A stretch of DNA of 20,366 nt from JAPUME01 sp964605715 (GTDB lineage Bacteria; Acidobacteriota; Terriglobia; UBA7540; JAPUME01). Shown here one piece after another: positions 1 through 7,536 of the stretch (the stretch's first letter is position 1; each line of letters opens with the position of its first letter). Under the pieces are notes generated by a model. That model saw only the letters and a list, made by a program, of their open reading frames with translations, had not been told where the DNA came from and ran no database searches. The DNA lies in the NCBI GenBank assembly GCA_964605715.1, contig CAZSDV010000041.1, positions 1 to 20,366 on the forward strand. The letters run 5' to 3'. Position numbers and translations under genes: made by a program.

Positions 1-1135
1 CTCTACGACTGCTAAGACGAAGAATGAAAACCAGAACAACCGGAAGAAGGAAACCATTAACCACTTGAGATAGGAGAATTACTGGTATTAGAGGTACTTG
101 AGGAATTAAAACAATGCTTGCTCCTCCAAAAACCAGAACAGTATAGAGCCAGTAAAATGCCGGAGCCTCGTGAAATTTCCTATTTATCCCAGCTTCCAAG
201 CCTAATCCTTCACAAACATAGTAGGCCGTTGCCAGTGGAAGAACTGAGGCAGCCAATAACGATGCATTGCACAGCCCGAAGGCAAAAAGAGTGGAAGCCC
301 AACGTCCCGCCAAAGGTTCTAATGCTCGTGCAGCTTGTGCGGCATCCTCAATTCTATGCTGGCCTGATTGATAGAGGGTAACCGCACATCCAACGATGAT
401 AAAAAAAACTAATGCAGCTGAGAATATACTCCCCAAAATTACGTCCAAGCGGGCCTGTCGAAAATGCTTAACTTTGATTCCTTTTTCGACAACTGAGGAT
501 TGCTGGTAAAATTGCATCCAAGGAGCAATAACGGCCCCTGTCATTCCAATGGTCATAATCAAGAAAGCAGGCTCGTAATGAATTTTAGGAGTTAAAGTGC
601 TAGAAAGGGCCTCACCCCAATCTGGTCCAGCCAGAAATGCAGATGCAAAGTACGCCAAGTAAAAAAAGCATGCTACAAGGAAAACTTTTTCCACAGACCG
701 ATACGTTCCCTTAACCACCAACCCCCAGACTACTACCGCACCAATGGGAACGCTTACGTATCTACTCAGGCCAAATATTTCAAGGCTTGTAGCAACACCT
801 GCAAATTCTGCAATGATATTGCTTAAATTAGCCATGACCAGGCCAACCAATAGAATGAAAGTGGCACGGAGACCATATTCCTCACGAATTAGATCGGCAA
901 GACCCTTTCCGGTCACAATCCCCATCCGGGTGCACATCTCCTGAATTATTATTAACGTGACCAGAATAGGAATAAGCGTCCATAGCAAATCATATCCATA
1001 ACGAGCCCCAGCCTCTGAGGCGATAAAAATCCCCCCTGCATCGTTATCGACCGTGGCTGTAATCAGCCCTGGCCCTACAACGGCAAGGAAAATAAGTGTG
1101 GTTTGTCGGAACCTCCTAATCCGTTTCCAAATCAA
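1..1135 (-). CDS. NRAMP-family divalent metal transporter, non-canonical metal site (3' end outside window)
   Basis: Translating the minus strand from TTG at 1135 gives 378 codons with no stop, running off the window edge. The product is a polytopic membrane protein of the NRAMP (SLC11) fold, which imports divalent cations. The family start GPGLIT is at residues 21-26. The helix-1 metal motif DPGN is replaced by D32-A-G-G, preceded by D30-N31. In helix 6 the usual MPH is replaced by A204-P205-W206, followed by MQFYQQSS. The transition-metal-selective methionine is therefore absent, as in divergent NRAMP branches and the NRAMP-related Mg transporters. The TTG start is well supported: GGAG lies a few bases upstream, an in-frame TGA lies four codons before it, and no other start occurs nearby. 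It is 25 bases downstream of the MgtE_N/CBS gene, so probably co-transcribed. Whether the substrate is Mg, Mn or something else cannot be told from sequence. Confidence 0.88.
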   Translation of the reverse strand, partial: MIWKRIRRFRQTTLIFLAVVGPGLITATVDNDAGGIFIASEAGARYGYDLLWTLIPILVTLIIIQEMCTRMGIVTGKGLADLIREEYGLRATFILLVGLVMANLSNIIAEFAGVATSLEIFGLSRYVSVPIGAVVVWGLVVKGTYRSVEKVFLVACFFYLAYFASAFLAGPDWGEALSSTLTPKIHYEPAFLIMTIGMTGAVIAPWMQFYQQSSVVEKGIKVKHFRQARLDVILGSIFSAALVFFIIVGCAVTLYQSGQHRIEDAAQAARALEPLAGRWASTLFAFGLCNASLLAASVLPLATAYYVCEGLGLEAGINRKFHEAPAFYWLYTVLVFGGASIVLIPQVPLIPVILLSQVVNGFLLPVVLVFILRLSSRR

Positions 1136-1160
1136 TTTGTCTCCGTGTCAGATTCTTTTT

Positions 1161-2402
1161 TTAATCTTTGCGAATTATCAAATCTATAACATCATCTGAG
1201 GTTACCTCACCGATCAATCTGGTTTCTTCATCCACAATCGGCAAGGAAACTAAATTATACTTTTTGAAAAGTTCGATAACCTGGCCATGGGATTTTTGAG
1301 CCTTGATGAAAATTAATGGCTCCTGGGTCAACCCTTGAAGAGGTTCCGACTTAGAGCTAGCCATTACCTGCCCCAAAGACACAGCCCCTACTAGCTTCTC
1401 TTCAGAGTCAACCAAATAAAGTATATGTAAATTATCCAGTGATCCCTCAAATGAACTAAGTGCTGCGATGGCATCCCCAGCTGTTTTATTTTTTAGAAGC
1501 GAAATGAAGTCAGTCGTCATCAACGCCCCAGCTGTCTCTTCTTCAAACTGCAAAAGGCCCTGGACGTCTTCTGCTTCCTCTTGCTCCATCCCCGCTAATA
1601 ACTGATCGCTCGTCTCTTTTGGTAATTCTTGAAGTAGGTCAGCTGCCTCATCTGGTGGCATCTCTTCAATCAGGTCAGCTGCCATATCGGGTTCCATTCC
1701 CTTTACGATGTTAGCCTGCATTGAAGTTGGAATTTCGGATAGGGCCTCAGCTGCAACCCCCTCATTAATGGATGTAAGAACAGCCGTTTGATCCTGGGCA
1801 CTAAGATGTTCCAAAATCTCCCCTAAATCTGCTGGGTGCATTCGTGCCAATCGATCATAAGAAATTCTCAACTTCAATCGCCGTGCAGGATCCGCTTCAA
1901 TCAAATTTACAAAATCCCAGGGGATAACCTTCTTCGGAAGAACCTTCTCCACGCGACGAATTAGATGCTTAGCAAGCAACCCCTTCAATAGGCGGCGGGC
2001 TGCTGCTGCAAGCCCAACATTGACTGCCACAACAAGAAGTTGTGTGTACCCTCCCGTAGGCTTGACATCAAAATCAACATCGTTAACTCGGACCACTTTT
2101 CGATCTGTAACGTCAATAATTTGCTGGTCAAGCAGATCATTCTTTACGCGAATCCATTCCTCATTGGGAATATAAGGAGGAATATTTATGATTGGAATAC
2201 TGGTGTGGATAGACTTGACTGAAACCGACTGGATTTGGTCATGAGGAATAGAGACTAACTTCCCATCAGAACCACGGGCGATATAGAAGGCCACCCGATG
2301 ACGGACGTCTTTTGGATCGATACATATCTCCTCTACCTTTCCGATATACTCGCTGAATGAATCAAATACAGGGGCCCCATCAATTTCAGTAAAATAGATC
2401 AT
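1161..2402 (-). CDS. PRC-barrel / MgtE_N / CBS-pair regulatory protein lacking the Mg channel domain
   Basis: Soluble 413-residue protein. Residues 1-60 resemble a PRC-barrel (AIDG-like opening, then YIGKVEEI). A linker region of uncertain fold follows to about 165. Residues about 170-275 match the helical MgtE N domain, with repeated motifs such as MHPADLGEIL and MPPDEAADLL. Residues about 283-413 are two CBS repeats beginning with the MgtE-like EEETAGALMT and ending at VTSDDVIDLI. In true MgtE the N and CBS domains sense Mg2+ and gate a five-helix channel; here the protein stops after CBS and has no channel. The gene directly downstream is an NRAMP transporter, so the inferred role is a cytosolic metal sensor or gate for that transporter. 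A good ribosome site (AAGGA) sits close before the ATG. Confidence 0.87.
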   Translation of the reverse strand: MIYFTEIDGAPVFDSFSEYIGKVEEICIDPKDVRHRVAFYIARGSDGKLVSIPHDQIQSVSVKSIHTSIPIINIPPYIPNEEWIRVKNDLLDQQIIDVTDRKVVRVNDVDFDVKPTGGYTQLLVVAVNVGLAAAARRLLKGLLAKHLIRRVEKVLPKKVIPWDFVNLIEADPARRLKLRISYDRLARMHPADLGEILEHLSAQDQTAVLTSINEGVAAEALSEIPTSMQANIVKGMEPDMAADLIEEMPPDEAADLLQELPKETSDQLLAGMEQEEAEDVQGLLQFEEETAGALMTTDFISLLKNKTAGDAIAALSSFEGSLDNLHILYLVDSEEKLVGAVSLGQVMASSKSEPLQGLTQEPLIFIKAQKSHGQVIELFKKYNLVSLPIVDEETRLIGEVTSDDVIDLIIRKD

Positions 2403-2674
2403 TCCTTATTCCTTCTGTGCGGAATTTTCAGGATGATACACAGAAACCGGGTTTTAACCTCTGGAAAGAAAAATCAAACATTCAACGAAGGACAACACCT
2501 CTTCCTGTTAAACAAGATGAGTGGAAAAACCTGCCCCTATAGGGAGTGATCTAGTTCCCAAAGCCTATTCATGCGGTCCTGGCAGAGGGCTTATAGACGC
2601 GGGGTCATTAAGAAAGGAGACAAAAAGAAGCTTACTAATCCTAGCTACGTCAGGATGAAAATTCGACAGCTACG

Positions 2675-2896
2675 CTAAACTTGCTTCTTTTCTTCTGTCT
2701 TTTCTTCTGTCTTTTTTTCGTCATCCACTTCGGACACATCAGAGGAGGACAACACTCCTCTCATCGCATCCTTGAACTCACGAATACCTTTGCCCAATCC
2801 CTTCCCTAACTCCGGCAATTTCCCTGGCCCAAAGAGCACTAAAACAATCACAAGGATAAAGAAAAGGTGTGACGGCTGAAACAAACCCTCTAACAT
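2675..2896 (-). CDS. tatA: Sec-independent protein translocase subunit TatA/E
   Basis: A 73-residue protein with the TatA plan: a short N-terminal membrane helix (residues about 9-22), the FGPGKLPELG hinge (22-31), an amphipathic helix containing GKGIREFKDAM, and a charged Lys/Glu-rich tail. TatA forms the pore-like assembly that passes folded proteins across the inner membrane with TatC. No tatB or tatC lies in the window, so the gene is detached from its partners, which is common outside Proteobacteria. A strong GGGGGAGG ribosome site lies 9-10 bases upstream of the ATG, next to a hairpin, and a perfect TATAAT box lies farther upstream. TatA rather than TatB is preferred because of the short tail and the FGP hinge. 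Confidence 0.93.
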   Translation of the reverse strand: MLEGLFQPSHLFFILVIVLVLFGPGKLPELGKGLGKGIREFKDAMRGVLSSSDVSEVDDEKKTEEKTEEKKQV

Positions 2897-2910
2897 ATTG
2901 GCGTACCTCC

Positions 2911-2937
2911 CCCTTGCCGGTTAGGAGCCGTCAAGGG
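2911..2937 (-). promoter_or_regulatory. Hairpin in the 5' leader of tatA
   Basis: On the minus strand CCCTTG pairs with CAAGGG, followed inward by an A/G mismatch and CGG pairing with CCG, leaving a 7-base loop (CTCCTAA). The 3' arm overlaps the first bases of the G-rich Shine-Dalgarno run at 2906-2913, so the fold could partly mask the ribosome site. No U-run follows, so it is not a typical terminator. A regulatory effect is an inference. Confidence 0.4.
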
Positions 2938-2958
2938 AATAATGGGATTCCGTGCTTC

Positions 2959-2964
2959 ATTATA
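2959..2964 (-). promoter_or_regulatory. Sigma-70 type -10 box (TATAAT) upstream of tatA
   Basis: A perfect TATAAT on the minus strand lies between the CYTH gene and tatA, with transcription expected to begin near 2950 and run into the leader hairpin. No good TTGACA lies at 16-18 bases spacing, so the promoter call rests on the -10 box and its placement. It suggests tatA can be expressed apart from the operon upstream. Confidence 0.4.
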
Positions 2965-3010
2965 GCGCAGATCTGATATGGAAGCGAGGATAACCCGCCC
3001 ATAAAACCTA

Positions 3011-3586
3011 TCAATCTTGTTTTTTTTCCATTTTACTGGCACTAGAGGTGTAAAGAGCGGGGTAGGAATTTTTGATATAATCTTTAGTTGAGAAACCCAA
3101 TTGTCGTGCAGTTCTGTCAATCCAAATAGGCCCCCCTTCAAGCTCAAGAAACATTCCAAAGGGAGTTTCATCTAGTGCAATTTGTCCCGATCTAATTCCA
3201 CGTTTCGTAGTTACAGAAGAATAGAGAGTTCGATATTTCTCATATGAAAAAATAGGATTTAATCCCGCCTTTTTAAGGATCTCCTTTAAATTTTCCCCTC
3301 CATTAGTCGCCATTTCGATTTCCTCGCGAGTTTTGTGAAATCTTGAAGGTTGCATTTGCCCTTTAAATGTAAGTAAGTAGGTTTTCCCGATTGATCTCAA
3401 GCGCAGAATCACACCCTTTCTCTTGAATCGGCCATCGGCGAAATCAAACAGCTCATTTTTTTCAAGATGTCGGCGGCGAACAATACCAAAACCCATACAC
3501 TTGAGCAACCGCCGAACTTTTTGGGGGCTCTCTACAGAGACCTTTATCTCGATTTCAATTCTGGAATTTATTTTTGATTTAACCAA
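3011..3586 (-). CDS. CYTH-domain protein (class IV adenylate cyclase / triphosphatase-like)
   Basis: A 191-residue protein carrying the CYTH signature ExExK near the N-terminus (E11, E13, K15) and the basic and acidic beta-strand residues of the triphosphate tunnel fold: LRLR near 81, YLLTFKG, TREEIE, and later LELEGG. Members act on triphosphorylated substrates, as CyaB-type adenylate cyclases, thiamine triphosphatases or inorganic triphosphatases; sequence alone does not decide which. The start is TTG at 3586: an in-frame TAG lies five codons upstream and no ATG or GTG is available before the ExExK motif. No strong ribosome site is seen. It lies 26 bases after the polyprenyl synthase stop, in the same operon. 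Confidence 0.85.
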   Translation of the reverse strand: MVKSKINSRIEIEIKVSVESPQKVRRLLKCMGFGIVRRRHLEKNELFDFADGRFKRKGVILRLRSIGKTYLLTFKGQMQPSRFHKTREEIEMATNGGENLKEILKKAGLNPIFSYEKYRTLYSSVTTKRGIRSGQIALDETPFGMFLELEGGPIWIDRTARQLGFSTKDYIKNSYPALYTSSASKMEKKQD

Positions 3587-3612
3587 TTTTCTTAGTTGCT
3601 AAAGTAAATTTA

Positions 3613-4587
3613 TTAGGCTTCTCGCTCAAGAAAATAATCAGGGAGAGAGAGGAGGGCCCGTTTATAGACAGAATCTGGGAAGGAGCTAAGACTCGACTTG
3701 GCCTTCTGAGCGTAATTTCGAGCTTTTTCACGGCTAGCATTCAAGGTGCCATATCGATGCAACAAATCCTGAATTTCCTCTAATGGAATGTCTTTAAACT
3801 GCCCATCACGGAGAACTTGTATGATACGTTGTGATTCTTCAGGCTTGCAGGATTTAAGAAGTAGAATCATGGGCAAGGTTAGTTTTCCTTCCCGTAGGTC
3901 ATTTCCAACAGGCTTTCCTAATTCCTCTGAAGAAGAGGAGATATCCAAAAGATCATCTATAATTTGGAAGGCTAACCCAAGATTCGCGCCATAGTCGGCC
4001 ATCTGCTCCTCAATCCTCTCTTCGCACCCAGCCAGCACAGCCCCTAAACGCATCGAATTTGAAAATAGGCATGCGGTTTTTCGGTAAATCAAATCGAGGT
4101 GCTGTTCTTCTGTTACTTTCTCATTTCGGATGAAAGTTAACTGTAACATTTCTCCTTCCACCATTTTTTGTGTTAGGTCAATCAATATATCAAGAACTTT
4201 AAGATTTCGTTCTTCCAATGCAATTCGAAACGACTGCATGTAAAGCCAGTCCCCGGCCAAGACGCTCATAGAATTTCCCCACCGAAGATTAGTTGATGGT
4301 CGACCTCGTCTCATATTGGACCCATCAATTATGTCATCGTGGACAAGGGTAGCCATATGGATTAATTCAACCACGGCAGCAAGCCGGTAAACGGAGGATC
4401 CATGGTAATCACAAAGCCTTGCGGCAAGGAGTAATACTGATGGCCGGACCCGTTTCCCACCGCTATTCCGGAGATAATTACCTATTTCGGCTATGGGTTT
4501 TATAGAGGAGGAATTCTGCTTTTCGAGGATTTTTTCAACCTGTACGAGATCTTTTCGGATTAATTGAAAAATCTCAGCTGCTTTCAT
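3613..4587 (-). CDS. Polyprenyl diphosphate synthase (trans, long chain type)
   Basis: Condenses isopentenyl diphosphate onto allylic diphosphates to make the side chain of quinones or a related long prenyl chain. Numbering from the ATG at 4587 (324 residues), it shows GGKRVRP (43-49), the first Asp-rich motif DDIID (84-88) followed by MRRGRP, and the second Asp-rich motif DDLLD at about 210. The residues just before the first motif are small (A79, T80) rather than aromatic, which in this family allows long products. The start is uncertain: a GTG at 4689, with GAGAGGG upstream, would add 34 residues of no family resemblance. The ATG at 4587 has AGGG upstream and gives the usual family N-terminus, so it is preferred. 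Alternative names would be octaprenyl or heptaprenyl diphosphate synthase. Confidence 0.93.
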   Translation of the reverse strand: MKAAEIFQLIRKDLVQVEKILEKQNSSSIKPIAEIGNYLRNSGGKRVRPSVLLLAARLCDYHGSSVYRLAAVVELIHMATLVHDDIIDGSNMRRGRPSTNLRWGNSMSVLAGDWLYMQSFRIALEERNLKVLDILIDLTQKMVEGEMLQLTFIRNEKVTEEQHLDLIYRKTACLFSNSMRLGAVLAGCEERIEEQMADYGANLGLAFQIIDDLLDISSSSEELGKPVGNDLREGKLTLPMILLLKSCKPEESQRIIQVLRDGQFKDIPLEEIQDLLHRYGTLNASREKARNYAQKAKSSLSSFPDSVYKRALLSLPDYFLEREA

Positions 4588-4731
4588 TGGCGGCCCTGAG
4601 GTCAGCGTAAAATGGCTGTTCACCGGGGTTGACAACCTCCCTTTAGCCATAAACAAGATCCCTTGGAATCCAGCTGGCAATACTGCCACAAAATCCCTCT
4701 CAAAGAAAGCAGCAAGTGAATCCTATCCTAG

Positions 4732-5529
4732 TCACTTTTTCTGTAAAGGGGGGGCTGGAAGCGAAAATAATCGAAGGAAATTTTCAGTGGTCTTTTGACC
4801 TATTTCCTTAGAAGAAAATCCTTTTATGTCTCCTAAAACTCGAGCTGTCTCAAGCACATAGGCTGGTTCATTCCGTTTTCCACGGTAAGGTACAGGAGTA
4901 AGATAGGGGCTATCGGTTTCGATTAGCAGGGCGTCCATCGGTATTTCTTGTGCAATATTGCGTAAGTTTTCATTTTTTTTGAAAGTAATATTTCCTGCGA
5001 ACGAAATTAAAAAACCTTGATCAAGAAAGGAGAAGGCGTCTTCTTGTGTTCCAGTAAAGCAGTGGAGAATTCCCCTAAGACCTTTCCCTCGAAATTCGTT
5101 CAGGGCAATGTCACGTAATTCACCCCATGCTTCCCGACAATGAAAAATTACTGGCAAGTTGCCTTTTAATGCTATCTCCAGTTGCCGAACCAACACAATT
5201 TTTTGTACTTTCTTGGGTGGGTGATCATAATGGTAATCAAGCCCAATTTCTCCGACGGCTAACACCTTTTTTCTTAAGGAAAGTTTTTCAAGATTTTCAA
5301 AATGTTTTTCTTTTGCTAGGTGAGATTCGTGTGGATGTATTCCGGTAGTAGCATATATCCAATCATATTTTTGGGCAAAAGGATATGCTGCATCCAGGCC
5401 TTGTGGACCTTCCCCATTCCCGATCGCAAGGAGCAGTCGAACTCCTGCCTCCCACGCACGTCGGATAATATTTTCTCGGTCGTTTTCAAATTCTAAGGAA
5501 TCTAGGTGGGCGTGAGAATCAGTGAACAC
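4732..5529 (-). CDS. tatD: TatD-family metal-dependent hydrolase (DNase)
   Basis: A 265-residue TIM-barrel amidohydrolase of the TatD family (3'-5' exonuclease, linked to DNA repair and turnover). All metal ligands are visible: H6-A-H8 at the start, the glutamate of GEIGLDYHYD, the histidine of VIFHCREA, that of LHCFTG, and the aspartate of ETDSPYLTP. Full length for the family. The start is GTG at 5529, eight bases after the metG stop, with AAGG about 7 bases upstream. The metG-tatD order is common in many bacteria and supports a shared transcript. Despite its name, the gene has no proven role with tatA. Confidence 0.95.
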   Translation of the reverse strand: MFTDSHAHLDSLEFENDRENIIRRAWEAGVRLLLAIGNGEGPQGLDAAYPFAQKYDWIYATTGIHPHESHLAKEKHFENLEKLSLRKKVLAVGEIGLDYHYDHPPKKVQKIVLVRQLEIALKGNLPVIFHCREAWGELRDIALNEFRGKGLRGILHCFTGTQEDAFSFLDQGFLISFAGNITFKKNENLRNIAQEIPMDALLIETDSPYLTPVPYRGKRNEPAYVLETARVLGDIKGFSSKEIGQKTTENFLRLFSLPAPPLQKK

Positions 5530-5537
5530 AGGTAACC

Positions 5538-7511
5538 TTATCTTAATTTAGATCCGTTTTCGACATGTTGATTAAACGAAACTAAAACAGGCCTGCCTTC
5601 TTTACCAACTGAGGCGGCTACTATCATCCCTTCCGATTCAAACCCACGCATTTTTCGCGGTTTTAAATTAGCAACAACCACAACCTTCATACCAATCAAA
5701 TCCTCTGGCTGATAATGCTCTGCAATTCCTGACAAAACCTGTCGGATCTCATCGCCAATATCAACCGTGATCTTTAGTAGTTTGTTCGCTCCTTTGATCC
5801 GTTCGGCAGTCTTGATTTCTCCTGCGCGAAGATCAATTTTTGAGAACTGGTCAATAGTAATGAGATCATTAGAATCAGATTTCATGGTTGTTCCTTCCTT
5901 GAGCTCTGGATCTAACCCTGGTACCGAATGAGCCGCACCGCTGGAGAGTTTTTCAATTGTTTTTTCTTTATCAAGCCGTGGGAATATTACTTCCGCTTGA
6001 CTAATTTTCTGGGCGGCAGGAAACTGGCCCCATTTCAAACTTTCATACCGCATTTTCTCTAAGGGCCCAGAAAAACCTAGCTGTCCCCACAACTTCTTCA
6101 TGGATGTTGGCATTACCGGGTAAAGGAGAACGGCAGTAATCCGCAGTGTTTCTGCAGATGTATAGAGGACTTCCTCAAGGCGAGCTCCGCTATCCCTATC
6201 TCCTTTACCTGCAAGGACCCACGGCTGGGTTTCAACGAGATATTTATTAAGGTTATTAATAAAAGCCCATGCCACTTCAAGGCCACGGGAAAACTCAAAT
6301 CTATCAAATTTTGACTGAAATTCCGCAATTGTTCTTCCCGCCATATCTACAATTTCTGCCTGTCGTGGCTCAAGAATTTCTCCAAAAGAAGGATTGGGAA
6401 TTATTCCTTTGCAATAGCGTCCAATCATCGCAAGGGTGCGACTGGCAAGATTACCAAGATCGTTAGCAAGGTCTGAATTAAACCGCTGAACCAAACTTCC
6501 ATAGGAAAAACTCGAATCCTGGCCAAAAACAATATCTCTCATTAAGTAATACCGTAAGCCATCTACGCCTACGATATTTACAACTGGATCAGCACTAACG
6601 ATATTTCCTTTGGATTTACTCATCTTGTCCTGCTCAAAAAGCAACCATCCGTGTGCAAAGATTGTTTTTGGAAGCGGTAGTTTGGCTGCCATAAGAAAAG
6701 CAGGCCAGTAGACAGCGTGAAATCGAAGAATTTCTTTCCCTACAAGATGGACGTCAGCAGGCCAGGAGTTCTTAAATTTCTTTTCATCAATCTTTCCTTG
6801 GCCATACCCAACTCCGCACAGGTAAGAAATAAGCGCATCAAACCATACATAAAAAACTTGCCCTTCCTCACCTGGCATTGGGATGCCCCATTTTAACTTT
6901 TCTCTACTAATGGAAAGGTCTTTCAACCCTTCTTTCACGAAACTTATCACCTCATTCCGGCGGCTTTTAGGCAAAATAAAGTTAGGGTTTTTTTTGTAGT
7001 AATCAAGAAGGGGCCCCTGGAAAGCGGACAAGCGGAAAAAATAGTTTTCTTCTTCTACTAATTCCGTAGGTCGGCTGCAAAGTGGGCATTCCGCCTCTTC
7101 ACCAGTTTCAGTAACAAAAGCTTCGTCAAAAAAACAATAACGACCACGATAATGACCTTTGTAAACATGATTGCTTGCTCTGATAGCCAGAAATAATTTT
7201 TCGACTGCTTTCCGGTGATCTGCGGAGGTAGTTCGCTCAAAATGGGTATATTTAAGTCCAAGCCGATCCCATTGAGACCGAAATTCAGAAGATATTTTAT
7301 CAACAAATTCCTGTGGCTTAACACCAGCTGCTCGTGCTGACCGCTCTATCTTCTGTCCGTGTTCGTCAGTACCTGTTACTAACTCTACTTGATGACCTTT
7401 GAGGACCTTATACCGGGCAATTGCATCAGCAATAATGGTTGTATAGGTGTGCCCTAGATGCGGTTGGGCGTTAACGTAATAAATGGGGGTAGTAAGATAG
7501 AAAGTCTTCAT
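5538..7511 (-). CDS. metG: Methionyl-tRNA synthetase with C-terminal tRNA-binding domain
   Basis: Charges tRNA-Met. The 657-residue protein shows the class I signature HLGH (18-21), KMSKS (296-300) and an anticodon-binding helical domain (about 390-510). A C-terminal EMAP/Trbp-like tRNA-binding domain occupies about 550-657 (FSKIDLRAGEIKTAE, then VVVVANLKPRKMRG), which usually drives dimerisation. The knuckle between the Rossmann halves has C126-x-x-D129 and C142-PL-C145, so a metal site would have one Cys replaced by Asp. A roughly 35-residue low-conservation linker sits before the C-terminal domain. It lies 25 bases after larC and 8 bases before tatD. No close ribosome site is seen before the ATG. 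Confidence 0.97.
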   Translation of the reverse strand: MKTFYLTTPIYYVNAQPHLGHTYTTIIADAIARYKVLKGHQVELVTGTDEHGQKIERSARAAGVKPQEFVDKISSEFRSQWDRLGLKYTHFERTTSADHRKAVEKLFLAIRASNHVYKGHYRGRYCFFDEAFVTETGEEAECPLCSRPTELVEEENYFFRLSAFQGPLLDYYKKNPNFILPKSRRNEVISFVKEGLKDLSISREKLKWGIPMPGEEGQVFYVWFDALISYLCGVGYGQGKIDEKKFKNSWPADVHLVGKEILRFHAVYWPAFLMAAKLPLPKTIFAHGWLLFEQDKMSKSKGNIVSADPVVNIVGVDGLRYYLMRDIVFGQDSSFSYGSLVQRFNSDLANDLGNLASRTLAMIGRYCKGIIPNPSFGEILEPRQAEIVDMAGRTIAEFQSKFDRFEFSRGLEVAWAFINNLNKYLVETQPWVLAGKGDRDSGARLEEVLYTSAETLRITAVLLYPVMPTSMKKLWGQLGFSGPLEKMRYESLKWGQFPAAQKISQAEVIFPRLDKEKTIEKLSSGAAHSVPGLDPELKEGTTMKSDSNDLITIDQFSKIDLRAGEIKTAERIKGANKLLKITVDIGDEIRQVLSGIAEHYQPEDLIGMKVVVVANLKPRKMRGFESEGMIVAASVGKEGRPVLVSFNQHVENGSKLR

Positions 7512-7536
7512 ATGTTGAAGTTACTGTGGCCTACTT

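Noticed and set aside
118..944. Plus-strand open frames at 118-381 and 744-944
   Set aside because: They are antisense to the NRAMP transporter, whose minus-strand translation matches its family throughout; the plus-strand products look like no family.
2525..2546. Possible terminator after tatA (CCCTATAGGG palindrome followed by a T-run on the minus strand)
   Set aside because: The stem is only three to four pairs around a TATA loop and too weak to call.
2403..2674. Mg or Mn riboswitch upstream of the MgtE-like gene
   Set aside because: I looked for M-box and yybP-ykoY hallmarks and saw none; the leader is mostly AT-rich and lacks a clear multi-stem fold.
2890..3171. Minus-strand frame of 93 codons between tatA and the CYTH gene
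   Set aside because: It is an alternative frame of the CYTH gene's 3' part running through the tatA leader, without family resemblance.
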